From NCBI GenBank assembly GCA_946481315.1, contig CAMLMH010000001.1, positions 930,001-994,000 on the forward strand: a DNA stretch of 64,000 nt. Reading direction: 5' to 3'. Source of the stretch: an uncultured Bacteriovorax sp. GTDB lineage: Bacteria; Bdellovibrionota; Bacteriovoracia; Bacteriovoracales; Bacteriovoracaceae. The notes under the pieces were generated by a model. It was not told where the DNA came from. It ran no database searches and saw nothing but the letters and a program-made list of their open reading frames with translations. Shown piece by piece: positions 56,701-64,000 of this stretch. Both the position numbers and the translations under genes were made by a program. Numbering within the stretch: position 1 is the first letter of the stretch; every line of letters starts with the position of its first letter.

Positions 56701-56862
56701 ATGGGTGACAAGAACGACAAGAATAAGCACAAAAAGAAAATGACCACGAAAGAGCGTAAGGCACAGAACCACTTGAAGCTGATGCAAGGATCAAAAGATA
56801 AGCATGCTAATGGTGTGGTGACAGCTGATCTGAACTTTAACAAAGACAAAAAAGCAGCGTAA
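56701..56862 (+). CDS. Small basic protein (53 aa)
   Basis: The ATG at 56701 follows a perfect GAGGAGGT six bases away, among the strongest ribosome sites in the window. The 53-residue product is very rich in Lys (begins MGDKNDKNKHKKKMTTKERK) with no signal peptide or Cys, and could bind nucleic acid. It follows the structured leader and is ended by a strong terminator. No family recognised. The ribosome site and terminator strongly suggest a real gene. Confidence 0.8.
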   Translation: MGDKNDKNKHKKKMTTKERKAQNHLKLMQGSKDKHANGVVTADLNFNKDKKAA

Positions 56863-56886
56863 TAATTTTTTGTTTGATGAACGTTT

Positions 56887-56918
56887 TAAAAAGGCCCGTT
56901 ATGACGGGCCTTTTTTAT
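56887..56918. terminator. Bidirectional intrinsic terminator
   Basis: AAAAAGGCCCGT, loop TATG, ACGGGCCTTTTT forms a stem with A and T tracts on both sides. It ends both the 53-residue gene and the convergent sfsA gene. Confidence 0.93.
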
Positions 56919-57607
56919 ATGACCGGCAAACGACGATCGACTTTTATCTCTTCCGGTGAGAGCAAGCATTGATAGACAAGAACTTCAACTCCCTCATTTA
57001 TTACGTCTTTAAGCATCTGGCAGTAAACTTTATCAATATCCTGTTCTACTTTGAAGCTGTCGCAATCTTCACGCTGAACGATGAAAAGCATAACGGTGCG
57101 AATACCTTTCTTTTTTAATTCCAGCAACTCCTGTAAATGCTTGTGTCCTCGTTCAGTCACAGCATCAGGAAAAAGACATTGGCCCTCTTCATTAACCAAA
57201 GTCACATTTTTTACTTCAACATAACAAAGATCACTCTCGCCATTACTTAGCAGAATATCTATTCTGGATTGTCCGATCTTAGCTTCAGGTTTCAAGCTGC
57301 TATATCCTTGCAGCTCTTTTATAACTCCGCTTTCAATGCCCTCAATGGCAAGACGGTTGGTCAGTGATGTATTAATTCCGATCCAGGTTTTACCATTGTG
57401 AATCATCTCAAAAGAATATTTCAGTTTGCGGGTTGGTGAATCATGAAAGCTCATGCGCACGGGCCATTGCTGTCCAAGGCAACCTTTCATGGAACCGGTA
57501 TTAGCAGTGTGGGCGACAACGATTTCACTGCCCATCTGAATGTCTGCAAAGAAGCGTTTATAGCGTTTTAGAAAAAGGCCTTCATGTAATGGTGTTGTGA
57601 ATTTCAT
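56915..57607 (-). CDS. sfsA: SfsA-family protein
   Basis: The family, called sugar fermentation stimulation protein, contains a nuclease-like fold. Typical segments are VAHTANTGSMKGCLG, PTRKLKYSFEMI, RIDILLS, YVEVKNVTLV and FPDAVTERGHKHLQEL. The ATG at 57607 gives 230 residues, the usual size. The frame to a TTG further upstream would add 13 residues without support. The actual function of the family is not settled. Confidence 0.93.
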   Translation of the reverse strand: MKFTTPLHEGLFLKRYKRFFADIQMGSEIVVAHTANTGSMKGCLGQQWPVRMSFHDSPTRKLKYSFEMIHNGKTWIGINTSLTNRLAIEGIESGVIKELQGYSSLKPEAKIGQSRIDILLSNGESDLCYVEVKNVTLVNEEGQCLFPDAVTERGHKHLQELLELKKKGIRTVMLFIVQREDCDSFKVEQDIDKVYCQMLKDVINEGVEVLVYQCLLSPEEIKVDRRLPVI

Positions 57608-57714
57608 AATACCGTCAAATTTAGTCGGAATAATTTCTGAAATCAAGTCTAAAACTCATTCGTGTAGTATCTAAATTGATGGTAAACTAAACAGATAATA
57701 CCCAAGGGAAACTC

Positions 57715-59067
57715 ATGAGCGATACACTGATCATTTCTGATAACGAAATCCTGAATCAACTTTATGTCACTAATCTGGAAGTTTATCTCGGAACTAAAAC
57801 AACCTTAACAATGTCAATGGAAGAAGCTTCCGGTGTTTTGAAGAATAAGAAATTCGATCTGATCATCTGCATGAGTATGATTAACGGCCATGATTCCGCA
57901 GGGGAATTGCATAATCTTTTAAAAAACCTGGATCAGGTTATTCCCAAAATCATTATCGGAAAACCTGTCAGTGACATTCCGGATGCAGTGGTGGTCAGCA
58001 GTTCCTTTCATCTGCAGAATCTCTTACAGGCAGGAGCAAAAATACTCAAAGTGACGGCAAAACAGATGGCCACCAAAGAAATGCCTCAGTATTACAGTGT
58101 GGAAACCAAGTTTTTGCTGAAGCTCAGACAGATTCCTTGTGCCATTTATTTACAGACTCGCAACAAAGAAAAGGATGCAGAAGAATACATGATGATCGCC
58201 AAAAAAGATCATTCCGGTGATGTCATAAAAAAATTCGAAAAAGAGGGGATAAATCGACTCTTTGTAAATTCGATGGATCGCTTAACTATCGTCAATTCTG
58301 TCTCAGAAATTATATGTGAGCAAATCAAAAACACTGAAGGACTGGATGTTCAGTCCAAGACAGCAGCTGTCAATACCGGTTTTGATTTCGTCGCTGCAAC
58401 TTTTAGTCAGACTCCTGTCGCAGTTGCAGAAATAATGAATATCGCCAATGCCTGTACCAAGGTTATGGAAGAAGTGGTCAAGGATACTCCCAGCCTGAAG
58501 GGCTTGCTGAATATTCTTAACAGTAATAAGGGCGGTTATATCTATACTCACGCTATGCTCGCTGCTTATGTCAGCAACCATATCATCAAAAATGTTACCT
58601 GGGGGGGAGAAAAGCAAATTGAGAAAATTAATTTTGTTCTTTTTTTTCACGATATCATGCTGGCCCCTATTTATCTAAAGCATCCTGGGCTTAAGTATGA
58701 GGAAGATTTGCTTTTTTCAGAAGAACTTAATGATAAAGAAAAAGAGGTTGTTCTCAATCATGCCCGTCTGGCTGCTGAAATAATGGTCACCCATAAGCGA
58801 TCTCCAATCGGATCTGACCTTTTAATCAAACAACATCATGGAATGACCAATGGAGTAGGCTTTGCTCTGGAATTTAAAGATGATATTTCCCCGCTGTCCA
58901 AAATTGTTTTAGTTGCTGAAGCTTTTGTGGAAGAGTTTCTTAAGGAAAGAGACGAAAATCCTCTTTATCAGCTGGACGTAAAACAGATACAGTCGAATCT
59001 GATCGAAAAATTCAAAAAGAACACTTACAAGAAGATTATTGAAACTCTTGATACGATGATTGTGTGA
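57715..59067 (+). CDS. Pseudo-receiver plus HD-GYP-like protein
   Basis: Residues 1-125 look like a response-regulator receiver (TLIISDNEILN, FDLIICMSM) but lack the phosphorylated Asp. Residues about 125-200 are a shared middle domain (VETKFLLKLRQIPCAIYLQT, GINRLFVNSMDR). The C-terminal HD-GYP-like domain has FFHDIML with intact His-Asp, NHARLAAEIM and KQHHGMTNGVGF, but not G-x-GYP. It might still bind metals, but phosphodiesterase activity is uncertain. AAGGGAAAC precedes the ATG. It is tail to tail with a paralogue, with no base between the stops. Confidence 0.78.
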   Translation: MSDTLIISDNEILNQLYVTNLEVYLGTKTTLTMSMEEASGVLKNKKFDLIICMSMINGHDSAGELHNLLKNLDQVIPKIIIGKPVSDIPDAVVVSSSFHLQNLLQAGAKILKVTAKQMATKEMPQYYSVETKFLLKLRQIPCAIYLQTRNKEKDAEEYMMIAKKDHSGDVIKKFEKEGINRLFVNSMDRLTIVNSVSEIICEQIKNTEGLDVQSKTAAVNTGFDFVAATFSQTPVAVAEIMNIANACTKVMEEVVKDTPSLKGLLNILNSNKGGYIYTHAMLAAYVSNHIIKNVTWGGEKQIEKINFVLFFHDIMLAPIYLKHPGLKYEEDLLFSEELNDKEKEVVLNHARLAAEIMVTHKRSPIGSDLLIKQHHGMTNGVGFALEFKDDISPLSKIVLVAEAFVEEFLKERDENPLYQLDVKQIQSNLIEKFKKNTYKKIIETLDTMIV

Positions 59068-60438
59068 TCATTTTTTCTTAAGGGCTTTTTCCAGTGCCTT
59101 TAATGGGTCTTTGAAATTTCCCGTGCCATAAATCCTGCGCATACTTATTAATATGTCTCTTTGCAAGGTAGGGCTTTTTGGTCCCGAAGCAATGCGGGAA
59201 ACAAAATTGTTAGCAAGAATGAAAATACAGGAAATCGTTGTCAGGCCTGAAGAGTTGAGACCTTTTGGAAAACCGTCACCGGTTGGATGCTCATGTTGCT
59301 CCAGCAAAATAAAATCTACATCTGAAAAACCAGTAAAGAAAGTCGACAACTGAGCCGCTTTTTGCGGATGATTTTTAAAATCATCCTGTTCTTCGTCAGT
59401 GAATGATTTAAGGACTGGATCGTTGACCGAACGAATTTTGATCATGTCATCATTATTAAGTCCGATATCCTGAATCAGTGAGGCGAGCACCAGCTTGCCG
59501 CGGGTCATGTCTGCGTTCCATCCCATACTGGCGAGAATTTTCTCACAAACATAGGCGGTAGCCACGCTTTGTTCAGCGAAGCTCATACTCACTCCATCGG
59601 TGACCAGATCGAGCATGTCACCCAGGTTATCAAAACTGCGGCAGAGATCGCAGACTGAATCTATGTAGAGATGAACGAGTTTATTAACTTCATCCGAAAC
59701 ACTGACCGTTTTGATGAACTGATGAATGAAGAAAGTTGTTTTCAGATGTAGAGTTACGTATTTTCTGCGGTCATTGAGTTTGGCAGAGTAAATCTTAATC
59801 AGATTTTTGATGGAGGTATCCAGAAATTTTAAATGTTCGTCTTTGCGCAGGTAAAGATATTTAATGTTTTTTCGCGAGTAATTCTGAATCAGCTGATGAG
59901 TGTAGGGTTTATTTTTAGATAGCAATTTTCCGAATTTGGAAGAAGTCAGTTCAATATAAACATCGTAAGGAAGCTGTTCAAAGAGATAAAAGTTGCGCAA
60001 GCGCATCGGATGCAGATCGTCCCGAGAAAATTCGAGAATTGACTGCTCGAACTCTTCTTTGCGAACCCAATCATGGGCCTGATTGACAGCCTTCTTGAAC
60101 TCTTCCGGCCCCAGGGGAAAGTCCAGAACCATGTTTGTTTCCTGATTATCCAGAATTTCACTGGAAAGCTGAGACTTAATAGAATTCTGACTGCCGATAA
60201 AAACAAATGGCCGCGTTCCCAGAACTTCAGTAATGGTGTCGTAAATGCTGATCGTATTAATGTTTTTGTTATTGATGGCCACAATGATGAATGAAAACGG
60301 ACCGTCGGTTGTAATGAGTTCAATTAAGTTGGCCGAGGGATCAGCTTCTACCATAGTGATGCGCGGAAACTGAGAATTCATCAACATCGAAATGTTGGTA
60401 TTTTCTTCAGTTGTGTTTCCGATAAACAATGCTTTCAC
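59068..60438 (-). CDS. Pseudo-receiver plus HD-GYP-like protein, second copy
   Basis: I use the GTG at 60438 (AGG lies nine bases upstream); the longer frame to 60465 adds a doubtful hydrophobic start. The receiver-like first 120 residues lack the Asp (FIIVAINNKN). The middle domain is shared with the other two proteins (RLRNFYLFEQLPYDVYIEL, IKYLYLRKDE). The C-terminal HD-GYP-like domain has SLIQDIGL, with the first metal His replaced by Gln, then NHPQKAAQL and EQHEHPTGDGFPKG, with GFP where GYP is usual. Loss of the His suggests signal binding rather than hydrolysis. Confidence 0.78.
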   Translation of the reverse strand: MKALFIGNTTEENTNISMLMNSQFPRITMVEADPSANLIELITTDGPFSFIIVAINNKNINTISIYDTITEVLGTRPFVFIGSQNSIKSQLSSEILDNQETNMVLDFPLGPEEFKKAVNQAHDWVRKEEFEQSILEFSRDDLHPMRLRNFYLFEQLPYDVYIELTSSKFGKLLSKNKPYTHQLIQNYSRKNIKYLYLRKDEHLKFLDTSIKNLIKIYSAKLNDRRKYVTLHLKTTFFIHQFIKTVSVSDEVNKLVHLYIDSVCDLCRSFDNLGDMLDLVTDGVSMSFAEQSVATAYVCEKILASMGWNADMTRGKLVLASLIQDIGLNNDDMIKIRSVNDPVLKSFTDEEQDDFKNHPQKAAQLSTFFTGFSDVDFILLEQHEHPTGDGFPKGLNSSGLTTISCIFILANNFVSRIASGPKSPTLQRDILISMRRIYGTGNFKDPLKALEKALKKK

Positions 60439-60596
60439 AAGAAGGCCTATGAAAAGAGTAATCAAAAGGTTACATGTCTCTATATTGTAGCTCAGATCGG
60501 TAGGTGCAGGGAAAATTTAAGATTTAAGTGGAAAAACCACAGCTTGTGTCTTTAAATAGAATGGCAAATTAACCTTATTTCTCAAGGAAATCTCCA

Positions 60597-61241
60597 ATGA
60601 AAATGGACATTGCCAGAGGGCTCCTCTCTATTGGGGCAGTTAAGCTTTCCCCGCATAAACCTTTTGTTTATGCTTCTGGTCTTAAGGGTCCCATCTATTG
60701 TGACAATCGGCTTATTCTTTCCCATGTCGATTTTCGCGAAAAAGTGATTGAACATTTTTTGTCGATCATTAAACAAAATTCTCTGCACAGTGAATTGTTG
60801 GGCGGGATTGCTACTGCAGGGATTCCTCACGCTGCTTTTGTTGCAGACCGTTTAAAAAAGCCGATGGTCTATGTACGTCCGAAGCCAAAAGGGCATGGAA
60901 AAAAAAATCAGGTGGAAGGGGATTATCAACCAGGTCAATCGGTTTTACTTTTTGAAGACCTGGTCAATCAAGGCTCATCTTTAGAAGACGCTATGACTGG
61001 TTTAAAAGACGCCGGGCTCAAGGCCTTTCATTGCCTGTGTGTAGTAGATTATCAGATGGCAGAGGCACGAAAACGTCTTCAGGAGTTATCTTTAACTTTG
61101 TGGCCACTGACAGATTTTTCTTCAATGATCGAATGTGCTCATGAATTAAAAAAAATAGACGAAGAAGGCGTAAAGCTTCTCATGGACTGGCACAATGACC
61201 CTAAGCAGTGGTCAGAACAGGCGGATGTCGCTCACAGATAG
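60597..61241 (+). CDS. pyrE: Orotate phosphoribosyltransferase
   Basis: The enzyme makes orotidine monophosphate from orotate and PRPP in pyrimidine synthesis. FVYASGLKGPIYCDNR is the substrate segment, IATAGIPHAAFVADRL and VYVRPKPKGHGKKNQVEG are the loop, and VLLFEDLVNQGSSLEDA is the PRPP motif. The 214-residue length is normal. AAGGA precedes the ATG. gltA starts 78 bases downstream in the same direction. Firm call. Confidence 0.95.
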   Translation: MKMDIARGLLSIGAVKLSPHKPFVYASGLKGPIYCDNRLILSHVDFREKVIEHFLSIIKQNSLHSELLGGIATAGIPHAAFVADRLKKPMVYVRPKPKGHGKKNQVEGDYQPGQSVLLFEDLVNQGSSLEDAMTGLKDAGLKAFHCLCVVDYQMAEARKRLQELSLTLWPLTDFSSMIECAHELKKIDEEGVKLLMDWHNDPKQWSEQADVAHR

Positions 61242-61318
61242 TGCTGGCGGTCTTTTTTCAATTGCGGTATTTTAGGGCAGTAAAATTTTTATCGTAGAAA
61301 AACATATTGGGAGGACTT

Positions 61319-62590
61319 ATGTCTTTAAAGGCAAAGATCGAAATTGACGGGAAAGTTTTAGAATATCCTGTTATTGAAGGTTCTGAAAAAGAAAAAGCAA
61401 TCGATATCGCTAAACTTCGTGCTGACACTGGTTGTATTACGATCGACCATGGATTTTTAAATACTGGTTCATGTGCTTCGGCCATCACTTTCCTGGATGG
61501 TGAGTTAGGAATACTTCGCTACCGCGGATATCCGATTGAACAATTAGCTGAAAAATCTTCTTTCGTGGAAGTGGCTTACTTGCTTAACTGGGGAAAGCTT
61601 CCGTCGAAGACAGAGCTCGAATCCTTTGAGAAGAAAGTGGCAAGCTACTCAAAACTTCCGGAATACATCACACGCATGATTGAAATCATGCCGAAGACAA
61701 CTCACCCAATGGCGATTGCTTCTGCGGTTACGGTTGCCCTTTCAGGTCACTATCCGGAACTCAATACTCCCAACCCTACAGCTGAGCAAAAGGATGAAAT
61801 CTTCGCTTTGATGCTGGGACAATTTAAAATTATTACAGCAGCGATTCAAAGAACACTTGCGGGTCAACCTCTCGTAGCTTCTAATCCATCACTTTCATAC
61901 TGCGAAGACTTTATGAATATGATGGGAATGAAAGCTTCTAAAGACGTAGCACGTGCTTTAGACGTTCTTTTAATTCTTCACGCTGATCACGAACAAAACT
62001 GTTCAACATCAACGGTAAGAGTTGTGGGTAGCTCGAATGCTTCTATCTTTGCAGCTATCTCTGCTGGTATTGATGCTCTTTGGGGACCTCTTCACGGTGG
62101 AGCTAACCAGGAAGTTCTGGAGATGCTGGAAGAAATTTCTAAAGCCGGTGGCGATCATAAAAAAGCCCTTGAACGTGCTAAAGATAAAAATGATACGTTC
62201 AAGCTTATGGGATTTGGTCACCGCGTTTATAAAAATTTTGATCCACGCGCAAAAATCATCAAGAAAGCTTGCGACACAGTTCTGGCCCAGCTTGGTGTAA
62301 AAGATCCATACCTAGATATCGCAAAAGGTCTTGAACAAGAAGCTCTTGCTGATGATTACTTCAAGACAAGAAATCTTTATCCAAACGTAGATTTCTATTC
62401 CGGGATTATCTACCGCGCTCTTGGAATACCTACGAACATGTTCACCGTTATGTTTGCCTTAGGAAGAATGCCAGGGTGGCTGGCTCAGTGGAAAGAAATG
62501 AGAGAAACGAAAGAAACAAAAATTTCCCGTCCTCGTCAGGTTTACACTGGTGCAACAGTTCGCGAGTACACAGACCTTGCAAAAAGATAA
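61319..62590 (+). CDS. gltA: Citrate synthase
   Basis: The enzyme joins oxaloacetate and acetyl-CoA. The start is the ATG at 61319, preceded by GGGAGG. Typical segments are VEVAYLLNWGKLPSK, ILHADHEQNCSTSTVRVVGSS (His), FAAISAGIDALWGPLHGGAN (His) and KLMGFGHRVYKNFDPRA (Asp). The 423-residue length matches bacterial GltA type II. Together with acnA, both entry steps of the TCA cycle lie in this window, about 30 kb apart. Its terminator lies inside the extended frame of the next gene. Confidence 0.97.
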   Translation: MSLKAKIEIDGKVLEYPVIEGSEKEKAIDIAKLRADTGCITIDHGFLNTGSCASAITFLDGELGILRYRGYPIEQLAEKSSFVEVAYLLNWGKLPSKTELESFEKKVASYSKLPEYITRMIEIMPKTTHPMAIASAVTVALSGHYPELNTPNPTAEQKDEIFALMLGQFKIITAAIQRTLAGQPLVASNPSLSYCEDFMNMMGMKASKDVARALDVLLILHADHEQNCSTSTVRVVGSSNASIFAAISAGIDALWGPLHGGANQEVLEMLEEISKAGGDHKKALERAKDKNDTFKLMGFGHRVYKNFDPRAKIIKKACDTVLAQLGVKDPYLDIAKGLEQEALADDYFKTRNLYPNVDFYSGIIYRALGIPTNMFTVMFALGRMPGWLAQWKEMRETKETKISRPRQVYTGATVREYTDLAKR

Positions 62591-63632
62591 TCAAGACGAG
62601 CTATTTGTTTATAACAAGAGGGCCTTCGGGCCCTTTTTGTTGTCATTTGATGAAATCAGACCGCTGCTTTTAAATCCTGATCTGAAGGATACCGCTATTA
62701 TAAAAAATGTTCATGAAATATCGATGAACTTCACGCAGCAACGTGATCAGATCCATGAATACGTTGAGAATGCTGATCTTGTCAGCAGTTATACTGCTCT
62801 TTATCTTCCGACTAATATTCCTAAAATGCATTTTCTTCTCTCCAAACTTTCCGATGAGGTTCTGAGCGATCTGGAAGCACGTCCTTTTATTGATATCGGT
62901 TGCGGACCTGGAACATTCAGTCTCGCCTGGAGATTATTAATGGGAGAGCGCTCTCCGGTCATGGCCGTCGATCAGTCGCCGCTGATGCTGGAGCAGGCTC
63001 AAAAAATCATGCAGGGATTTTTTGCCGGGAGTGATTTTAAAACAGCCAGACGTTTTCACGAAAAGTGTGAGGATGGTATTCTCTTTTTTGGTCACTCCAT
63101 TAACGAGATGGGCATAGAGAAGGCCCTGGATCTCGTTATGACCGTTGATCCGGAATATGTGATGTGGATTGAGCCTGGAACAAGTGAACTCTTTACAGAG
63201 CTTAAAAAGCTTCGTGCATTTGTTCTGGATCATTATGAAGCTCTTTATCCCTGTCCTGCCAGCTCCGCTTGTCCGGCAGACTGGTGCCATCAGGTCCTGC
63301 GTATGGCCCACGATCCTTCGATAGAGAGACTATCGCAACTGGCTTCCCTGGATAGAAAAATATTACCCATGACTGCGCATCTGTATCGGCGCAAAAAAAC
63401 ATCACCGCAATTTGATCCCACGCTCATTCAGTACATCACCGAAACTAAATTCAGTTTTGAGTACGAAGCTTGCTGTGCAGCTGCACCGATGAACGAACTC
63501 AAACATATTGAGTTGCAAAAAAAAGAGCTGGGAAAATTACGCGAAAAACAATTTAAACGAGCGGATGTCGGAGAGCGTTTAAAATTTTTCGAAGAAAAAA
63601 ATATTGGTAAAAAAATCAGAGTTAAAATCTAA
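62550..63632 (+). CDS. Rsm22-like class I SAM methyltransferase
   Basis: IDIGCGPGTFSLAWRLL and AVDQSPLMLEQA are motifs of a class I methyltransferase, followed by YPCPASSACPADWCHQV, a Cys-rich stretch like that of the Rsm22/METTL17 family linked to ribosome assembly. The start is uncertain: the frame is open from a GTG at 62550, inside gltA, but the gltA terminator at 62619-62640 lies within it. TTGs at 62637 and 62640 or the ATG at 62724 are alternatives. The Cys cluster may bind a metal or Fe-S cluster. Family call moderate. Confidence 0.77.
   Translation: MQQFASTQTLQKDNQDELFVYNKRAFGPFLLSFDEIRPLLLNPDLKDTAIIKNVHEISMNFTQQRDQIHEYVENADLVSSYTALYLPTNIPKMHFLLSKLSDEVLSDLEARPFIDIGCGPGTFSLAWRLLMGERSPVMAVDQSPLMLEQAQKIMQGFFAGSDFKTARRFHEKCEDGILFFGHSINEMGIEKALDLVMTVDPEYVMWIEPGTSELFTELKKLRAFVLDHYEALYPCPASSACPADWCHQVLRMAHDPSIERLSQLASLDRKILPMTAHLYRRKKTSPQFDPTLIQYITETKFSFEYEACCAAAPMNELKHIELQKKELGKLREKQFKRADVGERLKFFEEKNIGKKIRVKI
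62619..62640 (+). terminator. Intrinsic terminator of gltA
   Basis: AGGGCC, tetraloop TTCG, GGCCCT then TTTT. It begins 28 bases after the gltA stop and lies within the frame of the next methyltransferase gene. Confidence 0.85.
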
Positions 63633-63730
63633 AAGCTTAATGCTGTTCTCAAAATAGAATTAATCAGGCTGCGGCTTTTCTTGGAAAGAATACTCATGTT
63701 AGTTTTTTTGAACTTAACAGGAGGATCTCC

Positions 63731-64000
63731 ATGAAAGTTTTACTATTAATCAGTTTATTCTTCACTCAGATGGCCATGGCCGAAATCGGACGGGACATAT
63801 TACCTTGTACGGCCCAGGATATGAAAGAACTCGACAGTTCAATGCGTGACCTGACTGCTAAAGGGTTTAATTCATCTTATTACTTACAGAACCTGAAAGG
63901 CGAAATAATTGGTCTTTACTCCTGGAAAAAAGAACAGGCCGTCGCCCGAACTTGTGAAGTCTTTTTTAAAGAAGGTGTAACCGTCGCTCACATCTGGGAT
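63731..64000 (+). CDS. Exported protein, 3' end outside window
   Basis: AGGAGG lies six bases before the ATG. The first 17 residues (MKVLLLISLFFTQMAMA) form a signal peptide, and the next 73 residues have two Cys residues (LPCTAQ, RTCEVF). The gene runs off the window and no domain is recognised. Confidence 0.7.
   Translation, partial: MKVLLLISLFFTQMAMAEIGRDILPCTAQDMKELDSSMRDLTAKGFNSSYYLQNLKGEIIGLYSWKKEQAVARTCEVFFKEGVTVAHIWD

Noticed and set aside
56565..56849. 94-codon minus-strand frame
   Set aside because: It is antisense to the 53-residue gene with its strong ribosome site and has no site of its own.
1..64000. CRISPR, transposase, prophage, tRNA and rRNA genes
   Set aside because: No repeated spacer-like arrays, IS ends, integrase motifs or cloverleaf and rRNA patterns were seen, though without a tool a tRNA could be missed.

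Overview
The window looks like chromosomal DNA of a Gram-negative bacterium. The gene content (many signal-peptide and lipobox proteins, HD-GYP-like proteins with degenerate active sites, two S41 proteases, a PilT ATPase, a flagellin, and unfamiliar large secreted proteins) best suits a Bdellovibrio-like predator or relative (Bdellovibrionota, Bacteriovorax/Peredibacter type). No rRNA gene or other phylogenetic marker is present, so this is an inference. I saw no insertion sequence, prophage, CRISPR array, tRNA or rRNA.

Layout: 0-2 kb holds the end of an L,D-transpeptidase-like gene followed by a pterin pair (divergent PTPS/QueD-like protein and GTP cyclohydrolase I). 2-9.2 kb is an envelope region of lipoproteins and secreted proteins, including two paralogous lytic-transglycosylase-like lipoproteins, a putative regulator and a 59-residue gene. 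9.2-16.3 kb is AT-rich and encodes ankyrin-type and other exported proteins, a very large exported protein whose reading frame carries an internal TGA, and a trypsin-like protease. 16.3-19.2 kb is the spermidine region (speD, speE) with srkA. 19.3-29 kb holds a 1019-residue lipoprotein, a DMT exporter, an RlmI-like methyltransferase, a divergent SelO-like protein, an S51 peptidase, a DUF454 protein and a LysR regulator.

29.2-43.1 kb is largely housekeeping and envelope: acnA, two S41 proteases, an RDD protein, PilT, a heptosyltransferase-like enzyme, a large adenosine-deaminase-like protein, a membrane J-domain protein and a dipeptide epimerase. 43-47 kb holds an outer-membrane-type protein, a lipoprotein, a GT4 glycosyltransferase and flagellin with a sigma-28-type promoter. 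47.2-52.5 kb is a pstC-pstA-pstB-phoU-phoB-phoR operon without pstS.

52.5-60.4 kb is a signalling region with three related proteins. Each has a shared middle domain and an incomplete HD-GYP-type domain, and they are interspersed with an XRE regulator, sfsA and a small basic protein behind a structured leader. 60.6-64 kb has pyrE, gltA, an Rsm22-like methyltransferase and the start of one more exported protein.

The strongest unexplained signal is at 12043-15501. A 1152-codon frame is interrupted at codon 52 by TGA in a W-[TGA]-S-P-C context with a hairpin directly downstream. It could be a recent nonsense mutation, a sequencing error, or a recoded (possibly selenocysteine) site.
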